A stretch of 64,000 nt of DNA, from positions 6,758,001-6,822,000 of the forward strand of contig NZ_JAUSRB010000002.1 in the NCBI RefSeq assembly GCF_030811595.1. Direction: 5' to 3'. The position numbers and the translations under genes were made by a program. The stretch comes from Streptosporangium brasiliense (GTDB taxonomy: Bacteria; Actinomycetota; Actinomycetes; Streptosporangiales; Streptosporangiaceae). Position 1 is the first letter of the stretch, and each line of letters begins with the position of its first letter. This document shows positions 1 through 8,461 of this stretch, one piece after another. The notes under the pieces were generated by a model that saw only the letters and a program-made list of their open reading frames with translations, did no database searches and was not told where the DNA came from.

Positions 1-432
1 ACCCGCAACGTCGACTTGGTCCGGTCGCTCGGTGCCGACCATGTCGTTGACTACACGAGAACCGACTTCACCCGCACCGAGAAGCGCTACGACGTCATCC
101 TCGACAACGTGGAAGCGAAGCCGCTGGCGGCTGTCCGCCGAGCACTGACGCCCACCGGCACCCTCATCCCCAACAGCGGACGCGGCGGCCGCTGGCTCGG
201 CCCCCTCGGCCGGATCGTCAAAGCACGCGTGCTGTCCGGGTTCGCCCGTCAGCAGCTGAAGCCCTTCACGTCGATCGGGAAGCGCCAGGACCTGCTCACC
301 CTGGCCGACCTGCTCACGACCGGGCAGGTCACGCCCGTCATCGACCGCACCTACCCCCTCGACGAAGCAGCCGACGCCCTCCGCTACGTCGCGGCCGGCC
401 ACACCCGAGGGAAGGTCGTCGTCACCGTCTGA
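1..432 (+). CDS. MDR zinc-type/quinone oxidoreductase, C-terminal part (runs off the left edge)
   Basis: The frame is open from base 1, so the 5' end lies outside the window. The 143 visible residues are the end of a medium-chain dehydrogenase/reductase. They show the GADHVVDY segment that follows the Rossmann nucleotide-binding helix, the FDVILDNV-like strand, and the closing ALRYVAAGHTRGKVVVTV typical of NAD(P)H:quinone oxidoreductase-like members. These enzymes reduce quinones, enones or alcohols with NAD(P)H in the cytosol; the substrate cannot be told. The internal TTG at 16 is not a credible start because homology continues upstream of it. Confidence 0.85.
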   Translation, partial: TRNVDLVRSLGADHVVDYTRTDFTRTEKRYDVILDNVEAKPLAAVRRALTPTGTLIPNSGRGGRWLGPLGRIVKARVLSGFARQQLKPFTSIGKRQDLLTLADLLTTGQVTPVIDRTYPLDEAADALRYVAAGHTRGKVVVTV

Positions 433-525
433 CGACCGGACCGACGCGAACGACCCAACCCATGCGTACACGCCCAGACCTGCCGCCACTCCGGCGGAGG
501 GACCGTCCTCTCGAAAGAAGAACCG

Positions 526-1002
526 ATGACCATCCGAACGAAATCGCCGAACCTGCTCGACAACCCGCCGATTCCCGTGCAGGCCAAGCTCGCCGCCGCA
601 TGGACCAGCTTCATGTTTCTCTACGCCTACGTCGACATCTTCAACTTCTTCAAGCCCGGCGTCATCGACGACATCCTGGCTGGCGTCGTCTTTGAGTTCG
701 ACATCAGCCCGACGTTGTTGACCATGATGCTCGCGTCCGTGGCGATCCCGGCCCTGATGGTGATGCTCTCCATGACGCTGCCCGCCCGGGTGAACCGCGC
801 CACGAACCTCGTCGTTGCATTGCTCTACATCCCCTACTCGGTGGTCAACGCGGTAGGGGAGTCCTGGGACTGGGCCTCCTTCTACGGCCTCTCCATCGGA
901 ATCGAGGTGCTGCTCCTGGCCTTCATCCTGCGCTCCGCCTGGACATGGCCTCGAACCCCCGCCGTCCCAGCCGGTCCCGCGACGACCGACCTTCGACAGT
1001 AG
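526..1002 (+). CDS. Small four-helix membrane protein (DUF6326-like)
   Basis: 158 residues with four hydrophobic segments at about 24-44, 62-81, 90-110 and 118-138. The pattern PVQAKLAAAWTSFMFLYAYVDI followed by NFFKPGVIDDI matches actinobacterial proteins annotated as DUF6326. No function is known for the family. An AGAAG-like ribosome site lies a few bases before the ATG. It follows the oxidoreductase at 1-432 by 93 bp on the same strand and may share its transcript. A 280-bp stretch after it (1003-1284) shows no gene. Confidence 0.75.
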   Translation: MTIRTKSPNLLDNPPIPVQAKLAAAWTSFMFLYAYVDIFNFFKPGVIDDILAGVVFEFDISPTLLTMMLASVAIPALMVMLSMTLPARVNRATNLVVALLYIPYSVVNAVGESWDWASFYGLSIGIEVLLLAFILRSAWTWPRTPAVPAGPATTDLRQ

Positions 1003-1284
1003 GTATCCGTGTAAACGCGCCTCGGAAAGTCCTGCGGCGTGAAGCCCGCCGCCGCGGACACCGCCGACCGTGACCAGCTCAGTCGCCGTATGCGCAGAGA
1101 ACCTGCTCACGAACGGTCCGGTGTGCACATGCCGAAATGCTCAGAAGCCCACCGCTTGGGCGGTTTGGAATCGCGCTCAGTGATCATCACATTTCCGCAA
1201 TGGGCATCGGAATAATTCACTGCCTGCGTGGCGCGGCCAACGACGCCACCATCGCCGCCGGCGCTCATGGCGGAGACTGGCCGA

Positions 1285-1617
1285 ATGGATTTCACGCCCA
1301 CAGGTTGGGCCGCTCGCTACGACGGCAGCGGCGCCAACGGACAGACTTGGTGAGCGGTTGAGTCCTGGAACACCAATGGCACGGCGATGGTCGTCGACCC
1401 TGCCACGGCGAAGCTGACCCCGGCATCGGGCTTGCCGGGCTTCGAGCGGCTAGAGGAAGCCAGCCGGGTCGTTGCGGCTTTCCCTGCGCACCCGGGCTGG
1501 GGTGCCGGTATGACCGACGGGTGGGCCGACGACGTCACTACCGAGCTGGCCGAGCTCCTGGATGATCCGGATCACGATCCAGACGTCGACTTCGACGAGG
1601 AGTACGAACGGCTATAG
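1285..1617 (+). pseudogene. Small hypothetical gene with an in-frame TGA stop
   Basis: From the ATG at 1285 the frame reads MDFTPTGWAARYDGSGANGQ, meets TGA at 1351-1353, and continues in the same frame as AVESWNTNGTAMVVDP to the stop at 1615-1617. The two halves read as one small acidic protein of about 110 residues: start-like MxFTPTGWAARYD, a central VESW..xGxAMVVDP, and an Asp/Glu-rich tail. A single point mutation to TGA is the simplest explanation. A downstream re-start at ATG 1387 would give 76 residues. Function unknown. Its last bases overlap the end of the convergent recombinase gene. Confidence 0.5.
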
Positions 1618-2547
1618 GCCGGCGAACTCCGCGCGGGCCGCCTCCACGGCGTCGGGATACGCGCTCGCCTTGGCGTGCGCTGCCAGGGCCCGGTAGACGC
1701 TGGCCACACTCGGCGACTGCCCCCGGCGCTTCCCCGAGGCGATGACCAGGTCCTGCGCGATGGCCTCGACCTTCTCCCCGGCCGCCTGACGGCGCAGCAC
1801 GGTGTGCAGCATGTCCTCGGTGATCACCGGCGGCCGGCCGCCGTGCTTGCCCTGGCGCGCGGCGGCGTCGAGCCCTTCGAGAGTGCCCTCGCGGATGCTG
1901 TCGCGCTCGGTCTCGGCCAGCGCGGCGAAGAACGCGAACAGGATCCGGCCGTGCCCGGCCGGGTCGTAGATCCCGGCCAGCGGGCCGGCGAGCATCTCCA
2001 GGGCCAGGCCGTGCGCGGCGAGGTGATCGGCGATGGCGGTCAGCTCGGCGCCGTCGCGGCCGAGCCGCTTCATCTCGTACACGGTGACGATGACCCGGCA
2101 GTGCGGGGCGTGCGCCTTGATCTCCCGGGCGGTGGCCAGGGCCGCCTCGAACTGCGGTCGGAGGCGCACCCGGGTGCTGATCTTCTCGGAGAAAATTTTG
2201 TCCCGGGGTATGCCGTACGCGGCGAGGGCGTCGAGCTGCGGCTGGAGCTCCTGCCGCAAGGTGCTGCACCGGGCGTACCCGATCCGGATGTCGGCGGCCG
2301 GACCGTCCGAGCGCGGCGCGACCGGCGGCGGGGTGCCCGGCCGCCAAGGCTGCCCGGGGCCGCGGTCGACAGGCGTGGGTACCCGCAGCATCTTCGCCAG
2401 GCGGGGAACCTGGGTGAACCGCCCGGTGTGGTACGTGCCGGCGACCGCCCCGGACCGTGCCCGGCACGGCGAGCCGGGCTGGACGCCGCAGCGGGGGCAG
2501 GGGTGGCGCTCGACGTCGTCGGCGTCGCGGATCTCAGCGTCGGTCAC
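1612..2547 (-). CDS. Serine recombinase (resolvase/invertase family) with N-terminal zinc-knuckle-like segment
   Basis: 311 residues. The resolvase catalytic domain begins near residue 88 with IGYARCSTLRQELQPQLDAL; Ser95 is the expected nucleophile. It continues through VYEMKRLGRDGAEL and the long helix FFAALAETERDSIREGT. The C-terminus (about 235-295) is a helix-turn-helix HGGRPPVITEDM...PSVASVYRAL that would bind the crossover site. An unusual N-terminal extension has CPRC, then GSPC and a His (residues 17-40), which could bind zinc. Such proteins resolve cointegrates or drive mobile elements. The start region is preceded by repeated TGAGAAC motifs that may be its target. Confidence 0.85.
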   Translation of the reverse strand: MTDAEIRDADDVERHPCPRCGVQPGSPCRARSGAVAGTYHTGRFTQVPRLAKMLRVPTPVDRGPGQPWRPGTPPPVAPRSDGPAADIRIGYARCSTLRQELQPQLDALAAYGIPRDKIFSEKISTRVRLRPQFEAALATAREIKAHAPHCRVIVTVYEMKRLGRDGAELTAIADHLAAHGLALEMLAGPLAGIYDPAGHGRILFAFFAALAETERDSIREGTLEGLDAAARQGKHGGRPPVITEDMLHTVLRRQAAGEKVEAIAQDLVIASGKRRGQSPSVASVYRALAAHAKASAYPDAVEAARAEFAGL

Positions 2548-2554
2548 TCCACAA

Positions 2555-2690
2555 TGTTCTCACAAACATTTCCGACAACCCTCGCCGCGCTCTCTTGAGT
2601 GAGAACGGGTTGTGAGAACAGATCCGGCCCGGGTCCGGCTCGTCGACGGATCGGTTGATCTTGCTCTCAGAATGGATTGTTTATGAGAAC
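2555..2690. repeat. Four TGAGAAC motifs upstream of the serine recombinase (candidate res/regulatory site)
   Basis: The heptamer TGAGAAC occurs at 2600-2606, 2613-2619 and 2684-2690, and inverted (GTTCTCA) at 2556-2562. An 11-bp perfect inverted pair is formed by TGTTCTCACAA (2555-2565) and TTGTGAGAACA (2610-2620). All lie within about 140 bp upstream of the recombinase start. Clusters of short repeats just upstream of a serine recombinase gene commonly form its res site and autoregulatory operator; this role is inferred. Confidence 0.5.
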
Positions 2691-2917
2691 GCCGACAGCA
2701 GTCGTCGTCGCCCGCCGTCGCCGGAGGAGTGGCTATGCGCCGTGCCCTGGGCGATTCTCTCCGGTGCCTCGGCGGGAGCTCGGTGCACGGCAGGGGCGTG
2801 ACGGTCGGGGCGGCGTTGTTCCGCTTTTGGCTGGCCGTACTTGCGGCTGCACCGTGTTCTGGCTCCGGCCCCGGATCTTGCGCGATCTTCACCACGTCGG
2901 GCCCGGCGGCACGGGCC

Positions 2918-3043
2918 TGCGTGGACATCCGCGCCTGGATGGACCAGTGGAACGAGGCCCCCAAGCCGTTCGCGTGGACCAAGACGGCCGAGGAGATCCT
3001 CGAATCCCTCGCTCAATATTGCCGACGAATATCAGGTGGATGA
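2918..3043 (+). pseudogene. IS630-family transposase remnant (last 41 codons)
   Basis: The frame ends with VDIRAWMDQWNEAPKPFAWT followed by KTAEEILESLAQYCRRISGG and a stop, the conserved C-terminal tail of IS630-type transposases. Upstream of about 2918 the frame no longer resembles a transposase (Gly/Ala-rich noise), so the gene is truncated. It lies just left of the intact IS630 element, whose insertion point begins four bases after this stop. Confidence 0.7.
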
Positions 3044-3044
3044 C

Positions 3045-3077
3045 ACTAGTGGTCGCGCCCGTTAATTCGTCGGGGAT
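3045..3077 (+). repeat. Left inverted repeat of IS630 element 1
   Basis: 33 bp beginning ACTAGTGGTCGCGCCCG and ending GGGGAT; exact reverse complement of 4609-4641. The transposase stop codon lies at its inner edge. Confidence 0.9.
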
Positions 3078-4228
3078 CATCCGGCCAGCGGGTGCGGTGC
3101 ATGCCGGTCGTGCTGTCTGATGCGTGCCAGGAGGCGGTTGAGGTCGGTGCGGGTGAACTTCCAGTCGAAGGGCCTGGCTGCGGCGTTGTAGTGGTTCTCG
3201 AAGGCGAGGATTTGGGCGGCGAGCTCATCGAGGTCCTCAAAGTCGTCGGGGCTGAGGAGCTTGCGCTGGATGACGGAGAAGTAGACCTCGATCTGGTTGA
3301 GCCAGGAGGCGTGGACGGGCAGATGGACCATCTGGGCGTTCGGGTAGGCGTCGCTGAGCCGGGCTGCCGCCGCCCAGTTCCGGTGCGAGGAGCCGTTGTC
3401 CACGACCCAAAAGACCCGCCTGGCCGAAGCGTATGGCTCGCTCTGCATCACCTGGTCCACGAGCGCGGTGAACGGCCTGATGCCAGTGGTTGGCTCGCAC
3501 CGACCCATGACCCGGGCATGATGGACGTCGTAGGCGGCCAGGTAGGCGAGGGTGCCGAAGCGGTGGTACTCGCTCTCGATCCGCATCGCCCGCCCCGGCC
3601 CCGGTGGGAGCGGGAGGTGGATGCGCATGCGGGCCTGGACGCCGGGCTTCTCGTCGGCGCTGAGCACGTACTCGTCCTCACCGAGCGGCTCCCCTTCCCA
3701 TTCCCGCTGGTAGAGGTCCAGGACGCGGGATGCCTTGAGGGCGAAGTGCGGGTCACGAGGAAAGATCCACGACCGGTGCTGCCAGGGCTTCAGGGCGTCG
3801 TCGGCGAGCCAGCGGCGCACGGTGGACGCCGAGGGCGCGGGAGCGATGCCGCTGGCTGCCGTATGGCGGGCCAGCTCGGGGCAGGTCCATCGGGCCAGGG
3901 GAGTTCCGCTCGAGGTGGGCATCTCGCACGCGAGGGCCTTGACCCCGGCCACGATGCGGGCGGAGAACACGCGCGGCCTGCCGGGGCGCGGCGCGTCGGC
4001 CAGCCCCTCGATGCCCTGTTCACAGTACCGACGCCGCCATTTGCGGGCCGTGTCCTGGCAGATGCCCAGTCGCTCCGCGATCATCCGGTTCGCTGTGCCC
4101 GCCGCGGCGAGCAGCACAATCTGTGATCGCAGCACCAGGCGAAACGGCGCTGAGCCGCGCCGGGACAGGGACTCCAGCTCAGCGCGCTCAGCGTCGCCAA
4201 GGCATATGACATAGGGACTGGAGGGCAT
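3077..4228 (-). CDS. IS630-family DDE transposase
   Basis: About 383 residues from the ATG at 4228 (MPSSPYVICLGDAER..., the usual IS630 beginning); in-frame starts at 4237 and 4261 are alternatives. Domains: an N-terminal helix-turn-helix repressor-like region (IAERLGICQDTARKWRRRY, then GLADAPRPGRPRVF), followed by the DDE catalytic core. The core shows Asp in LSADEKPGVQAR (about 192), Asp in FWVVDNGSSHR (about 277) and Glu in SWLNQIEVYFSVIQRK (about 314). Full length for the family, no frameshift, flanked by perfect ends, so it is probably active. Confidence 0.9.
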   Translation of the reverse strand: MPSSPYVICLGDAERAELESLSRRGSAPFRLVLRSQIVLLAAAGTANRMIAERLGICQDTARKWRRRYCEQGIEGLADAPRPGRPRVFSARIVAGVKALACEMPTSSGTPLARWTCPELARHTAASGIAPAPSASTVRRWLADDALKPWQHRSWIFPRDPHFALKASRVLDLYQREWEGEPLGEDEYVLSADEKPGVQARMRIHLPLPPGPGRAMRIESEYHRFGTLAYLAAYDVHHARVMGRCEPTTGIRPFTALVDQVMQSEPYASARRVFWVVDNGSSHRNWAAAARLSDAYPNAQMVHLPVHASWLNQIEVYFSVIQRKLLSPDDFEDLDELAAQILAFENHYNAAARPFDWKFTRTDLNRLLARIRQHDRHAPHPLAG

Positions 4229-4270
4229 GCCCTCCATGGTGCAGCCAGGCGGGTAGGGCACGATGGCCGT

Positions 4271-4624
4271 ATGGCAAGGCCACCTGAGTCGACCATGACC
4301 TCGCTACGCCAGCGCCTGGCCGCCAGGGCACGCGAGCGCTGGCCTCAGCTCGCCGGCATCACCGTCCGCTATCACGGCGAGTTCGCCTATGTCGCCGGCC
4401 GGCTCCCCGATGGCACCACCCTGCCGCTCTGCCGGCTCCGCTACGCTGGATCCGCCACCAGCTGGGGGTTCGCCATTTACCGCGCCAGCCACGACGACTA
4501 CGAGAAGTCCGTCCTGTCCACCGGCTACCCGGCCGGCACCCCGCAGGAAGCCCTCGACTGCGCCTGTGGCCTCTACCTCGGCGACACTACGGCCTGGCTC
4601 AACCCGCCATCCCCGACGAATTAA
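4271..4624 (+). CDS. IS630 passenger protein of unknown function
   Basis: 117 residues (or 109 from the ATG at 4295, MTSLRQRLAARARERWP). It lies inside the IS630 element, divergent from the transposase, and its stop codon is in the right inverted repeat, so it is an integral part of the element. The sequence is neutral and soluble: ITVRYHGEFAYVAGRLPDG, then GFAIYRASHDDYEKSVL and EALDCACGLYLGD. Coding-like base use and tight packing argue it is real. No family can be named with confidence; a role in regulating transposition or helping the host is speculation. Confidence 0.65.
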   Translation: MARPPESTMTSLRQRLAARARERWPQLAGITVRYHGEFAYVAGRLPDGTTLPLCRLRYAGSATSWGFAIYRASHDDYEKSVLSTGYPAGTPQEALDCACGLYLGDTTAWLNPPSPTN

Positions 4625-4641
4625 CGGGCGCGACCACTAGT
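4609..4641 (-). repeat. Right inverted repeat of IS630 element 1
   Basis: 33 bp, exact reverse complement of 3045-3077; carries the TAA stop of the passenger gene at 4622-4624. Confidence 0.9.
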
Positions 4642-4674
4642 GCGATGACCGGAAACGTTTGCCGGGTTGGGTGA

Positions 4675-5202
4675 TCATGCGGCGAAGATGAAAGGGCGTC
4701 CGCCGAAGCGGATGCCCTTTTCGCTGCGGACACGGGCGCGTTCGCGGCGCTGGGCGGCCAGCACGTCGGGGTGGCGGGCGTTGGCGTTGCGCCAGCGCAG
4801 ATAGGCATGCAGGGCCCGGGTCTGCACCACATGGTTGGGGTGGTCGGAGCCGGCGATGGTGAACTGCCGCAGCGGCCCGAAGTGCGCCTCGATCGGGTTG
4901 GCCCAGGACGCGTAGGTCGGGGTGAAACACAACTCGACCTTGTTCTTCCTCGCCCAGGCGCGGATGCGCCAGTTCTTGTGCGCCGACAGGTTGTCCAGGA
5001 TGACGTAGATCGGAGCGCCATCGGGGCGGGCGGCGCGGATCGATCTCAAGGCGGCCCAGGTGCGGTCGATGCCCTTGCGGCGCCGGTTGACCCCCCACAA
5101 CGTGTCCTCGCCGACGGAGTAGCACCCATGGAAATAGGTGATCCCGTGGGTGCGGTGGTAGGTGGCCGGCAGCCGCTCCGGCCGCCCTCGGCGAGCCCAG
5201 CC
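4675..5202 (-). pseudogene. IS630-family transposase, 5'-truncated remnant
   Basis: The C-terminal 175 or so codons of a second, different IS630 transposase are intact. They run from RLPATYHRTHGITYFHGCYS through VGEDTLWGVNRRRKGIDRTW, the catalytic Asp in VILDNLSAHKNWR, and the Glu in YASWANPIEAHFGPLRQF, to the stop at 4675. The N-terminal DNA-binding half is missing: at about 5203-5210 the sequence changes directly into an MFS transporter fragment. The downstream flank (4643-4674) resembles a terminal sequence found again at 11866-11960. Confidence 0.8.
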
Positions 5203-5210
5203 CGCCCCTG

Positions 5211-5888
5211 TAGAGGGCCGGGTACCCAGTCGGGGCTGGACAGGCCCTGGACGACGTAGACAGGCAGCGACAGGGCGAGGAAGGTGCTGCACAGGGCGAA
5301 GATCATGCACGTCCCGATCAGCGCGAGGTAGGGCCGGTCACGCAGCAGCGCCCGGTGCCCGGAAGGACGGTCCGCCGGTGGCGGTGCATGCGGCAGCGCC
5401 GGCACCGCGAGCACGACCATCAGCGCGGCGGCCAGGAACGCCAGCGCGCTGCCCAGGATCAGCTCGTCGTAGACGCCCGTGGAGTCGAAGGCGAGCATCG
5501 CACTGGCCAGCAATGCCTGGCCGCCGGCGCCTGCTTCCCTGATCATCCCCGTGCGCGCGTACCAGTGATCTTTCGCCTCCGCCGACCCGGCGTCCGCACG
5601 GTCGGTATGATCGGCGATGAGCGTGAAGATCGAGGACCAGTAGACCCGCGACCCCACCATCGTCACGAGGACGGCGGCCACCAGCGAGCCCGCCCCGGAG
5701 ACCGTCAGGTAGAGCAGGGAGCCGAGCCCTTGCAGCGCCTGGCCGTCGGCAACCACCAGTCGCGGCCCGAACCGATCGGCCAGCCGTCCGACGACGATCG
5801 GCGCCGGCAGGGTCAGCGCTGTGGTCACGCTGACCAGCAGCCCGATGGTCGCCAGGTCCAGGTCGGTGACCTTGAGGAAATACGGCAG
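5211..5888 (-). pseudogene. MFS transporter fragment, broken at both ends
   Basis: About 226 codons of a major facilitator protein are recognisable. They begin LPYFLKVTDLDLATIGLLVS (end of helix 1/loop), pass the MFS signature loop GRLADRFGPRLVVADG, and stop at SLPVYVVQGLSSPDWVPG. Helix 1 and roughly the last third of the protein are absent. The 3' break joins directly to the IS630 remnant at 4675-5202, consistent with an IS-mediated deletion. Sequence upstream of 5888 in the same frame (to 6188) is not transporter-like. Confidence 0.75.
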
Positions 5889-6056
5889 GGACAGCGGTCT
5901 TGCTCTGGGTGATCCCGCCCGGGTGACGTGCGAGCTGACGGCGTCGCCACGGTGTGCCCTTTTGAAGAGTGCTGTCGAGCCGTGGTGGATCGACTGAATC
6001 CTCTCGATCCAGACATTAGGAGCGCATGTGTGGAACAAGCGGCAGAATGATCGACC

Positions 6057-6195
6057 GTGCCTCTTCGCTTGGCTTATCTCACCGTGACCAACACGTTCGC
6101 CGCAGTGCGACTGCTGCCCGTGGGTGCTTCTGACCTCGCCGCCGGGCAAGGTCCTGCACCGGCTATGGCTCCTCATTCGACCGGACACCGCCAGG
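6057..6195 (+). pseudogene. Integrase-core transposase remnant with internal deletion
   Basis: The reading frame from 6057 encodes VPLRLAYLTVTNTFAAVRLL, the characteristic beginning of a common actinobacterial integrase-core (IS481/IS3-like) transposase. After about 6122 the match continues in another frame as KVLHRLWLLIRPDT, a segment normally about 50 residues further on. So most of the gene is gone and the remnant is frameshifted. Bases 5889-6056 before it show no gene. A motif GACATTAGTGGACG at about 6284 resembles the IS630 end at 3042-3056. Confidence 0.55.
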
Positions 6196-6309
6196 GTAAG
6201 TGGATCTCCACTGCGGACGGTCCTGGACGCGCCACAACCGACACCGTACGGATTCAGCCGACGACTCCCAGGCGGATGACATTAGTGGACGAGATGCCAA
6301 GAAGGCGCA

Positions 6310-7617
6310 TCAGCCCAGGACTGTGCCTGAGTTCTCGGTGCCGGGGGGACGCTTGCGGGAGAACGCCGAAAGGTCTATGGCCAGGCCGGTGTGCTCGCCG
6401 ACGAATCGCACCGGCCGTTCGTCGTGATCTACGCCGTTCTCGGTCTGTTCGATGATCGCGGCGAGGAACTTGCCGACGACCGGTGCGTTCTTGAACTGGT
6501 TGCCGCTCGTCCCCATGGCGACGTAGAACCCGTCCAGCTCCGTACGGTCGTAGATCGGCGTCCAGTCGTCGGCGACGTCGTAGACTCCCACGACCCCGCG
6601 AGCCCGATTCGGTATCTCCAACGCCGGTAGCCGTCGCGCAGCCCTCGTCACCTGGGCCTCGAACACCGCCGTCGTCGGATGCGCAGTGACGGCATCCGGG
6701 TCGTCCACCCACTGCAGCGGGTCGCATTCCGGTTCCGTACCACCGACCAGCAGTCCCCCGCCGGCCTCACCGCGCAGGTAGACACCCAGGTCCATGTCCG
6801 CGACGCAGATCCCGGCGTGGTTGTCGGCGCCGAAACCCACGGGGGCCGCGACGTGCGCGACCTCCTGCCGTAACGGCCGGCATCCCACGGTGAAGTCGGA
6901 TCCGACCGAGGCCAACTCGTTGATGCGGGTCGACCATGGGCCTGCGGCGTTGACCACCACGCCGCAGGGGATCCTGCTCCCGTCCGCGAGTGTCACCGCG
7001 GTGACTTGGCCATGGGCCCGTTCGATCCCGCGCACCGACGCATGGAACCGGAACTCGGCACCGTGTGCCCGCGCGGCGGCGGCCAGATTCTGCGCCGCCA
7101 GTTGCGGATCGTTCACGAACCCCGCATCAGGTGTGTACACGGCACCCAGCGTGGTTTCGGTCTCGGCCCAGAACTCGTCGTCGTCGATACGTTTCGGTGG
7201 CCAGTACCTGCCGACGTCGATACCCGGGATCCGCTCCGACAGGTCCGCACTCGTCCACTCCTCGAACGGGATACCCGCGTTCTGGAACAACGGCAGGTAC
7301 ACCGACCGAGGAGCCACGTCCACGTCCAGCATCGCCATCCCGCACCGTACGTACCGAGCTAACGGCCCGACATCGTGGCCAAGGTGCTCCGCCCACGACC
7401 TCCAGCCGAAGTGCGCCTCCCAGGCGGTGGCGACGCCCGCGGCGGTGGAGAAGTTGAACCGCACCACCGCGCTGGACGCACTCGTGGAGCCGTGGCCGGC
7501 TCCTCCGGCCTTGTCGACCACCGTCACCTGCCAGTCACGGCGGGCGAGTTCCAAGGCGACCGACGCGCCGATCACCCCCGACCCGATCACCACGACATCC
7601 GTGCGCTTACCGGGCAC
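6310..7617 (-). CDS. FAD-dependent oxidoreductase, D-amino-acid/sarcosine oxidase (DAO) family
   Basis: 435 residues. The N-terminus is an FAD-binding Rossmann motif VVVIGSGVIGASVALELARR, followed by the DAO-type GHGSTSASSAVVRF. The middle has VVVNAAGPWSTRINELA and the C-terminus DGFYVAMGTSGNQFKNAPVV, as in sarcosine, dimethylglycine and related amine oxidases. It would oxidise a secondary amine or amino acid. The gene is last in a tightly overlapping operon: its start overlaps the esterase stop by 11 bp. The divergent TetR gene upstream of the operon is the likely regulator. Confidence 0.85.
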   Translation of the reverse strand: MPGKRTDVVVIGSGVIGASVALELARRDWQVTVVDKAGGAGHGSTSASSAVVRFNFSTAAGVATAWEAHFGWRSWAEHLGHDVGPLARYVRCGMAMLDVDVAPRSVYLPLFQNAGIPFEEWTSADLSERIPGIDVGRYWPPKRIDDDEFWAETETTLGAVYTPDAGFVNDPQLAAQNLAAAARAHGAEFRFHASVRGIERAHGQVTAVTLADGSRIPCGVVVNAAGPWSTRINELASVGSDFTVGCRPLRQEVAHVAAPVGFGADNHAGICVADMDLGVYLRGEAGGGLLVGGTEPECDPLQWVDDPDAVTAHPTTAVFEAQVTRAARRLPALEIPNRARGVVGVYDVADDWTPIYDRTELDGFYVAMGTSGNQFKNAPVVGKFLAAIIEQTENGVDHDERPVRFVGEHTGLAIDLSAFSRKRPPGTENSGTVLG

Positions 7618-8461
7618 GGCAGGTCCTGAGATAACTGAGGAACGAGGCCTGCAGGCCGGTCACGTGCGTTTCGTCCAGGATCGCGCTGGTGACGGCTCCA
7701 CTGCGTGAGGTGAGGCGGTGCAGGAGGGTGGCCGTGTTCTTCGTGATGCTCTGGTAGACGGCCAGGTCGCCGAGAAGCTCCTGGACGTTGAAGGTCACGT
7801 GCAGCCTGGCCGCACGCCGGCTGTCCCCCAGCTCTTCGAGCTGGGCGAAGACCTGACTGTCCGTACTGACGACGCCGGGGCTGCCCGCTCCGACGCTCTC
7901 GAAGAGCGTGCTGCCGGAGAGCCAGGTGTAGAGGCTGAAAAGTCCGCCGTAGGAGTAGCCGTAAAGGCCGTGACCGCTCGCGGCTGTGCCGTAGTCGCCT
8001 TCGATCCGCGGGTGCAGTTCCGCGGTGAGGAAGCTCAGGAACGCATCGGCGTGGGTGTCGCTCAACTCGGCGAGGTAGGCGTCGGCTTCCTCGCGCGTCA
8101 TCACACCCGCTTGGAATCCCTTCTCCACGGCATCGATGAACTCCTGGGCGATGGGCTCGCCGGGGGGCACGAGGTCTCTGTTGCGCAGCCGTGCCCAGTG
8201 TTGTGCTTCCTCGCCCGCGTAACCGACGCTGACCTGGATATAGGGCTGGATCTGCTGCATGGGGTCCAGCTGGGTGACGATGAGCGGAGCCGTCATGCCC
8301 ACGGCCCAATTGCCGTCGAGCACGTACACCGCGGGCGCCGGCGTCGTGGCGGGGTCGTAGCCCGGTGGCGTGGTGACCCAGACGCCGTAGTCGTACCCAC
8401 CGCTGGAACGCAGCTCGAAGTAGTCGGTGTCGGCGAGGCAGCCCTGCCACATGGCGCTCAT
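7607..8461 (-). CDS. Alpha/beta-hydrolase-fold esterase (esterase D/enterochelin-esterase-like)
   Basis: 284 residues with the putative-esterase fold: VWVTTPPGYDPATTPAPAVY leading to VLDGNW, the nucleophile elbow GYSYGG (Ser in LYGYSYGGLFSLY), and a late His in DETHVTG as the probable catalytic histidine. No signal peptide, so cytosolic. It overlaps the amidohydrolase by 4 bp and the oxidoreductase by 11 bp, indicating translational coupling. Substrate unknown; the neighbourhood suggests degradation of an ester- and amide-containing compound. Confidence 0.8.
   Translation of the reverse strand: MSAMWQGCLADTDYFELRSSGGYDYGVWVTTPPGYDPATTPAPAVYVLDGNWAVGMTAPLIVTQLDPMQQIQPYIQVSVGYAGEEAQHWARLRNRDLVPPGEPIAQEFIDAVEKGFQAGVMTREEADAYLAELSDTHADAFLSFLTAELHPRIEGDYGTAASGHGLYGYSYGGLFSLYTWLSGSTLFESVGAGSPGVVSTDSQVFAQLEELGDSRRAARLHVTFNVQELLGDLAVYQSITKNTATLLHRLTSRSGAVTSAILDETHVTGLQASFLSYLRTCRAR

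Larger units (their letters stand above)
3049..4637. mobile_element. IS630-family insertion sequence with passenger gene, inserted in CTAG
   Basis: The element is about 1.59 kb. Perfect inverted repeats cover 3045-3077 and 4609-4641 (33 bp, counting the flanking CTAG bases). Both ends abut TA within ACTAGT, so the simplest reading is insertion into a CTAG target with duplication of TA (3047-3048 and 4638-4639). That is the known IS630 preference. The restored target would read ACACTAGTGC. It contains the transposase on the minus strand and a divergent 117-codon gene on the plus strand. Both stop codons lie inside or next to the inverted repeats. Confidence 0.85.
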
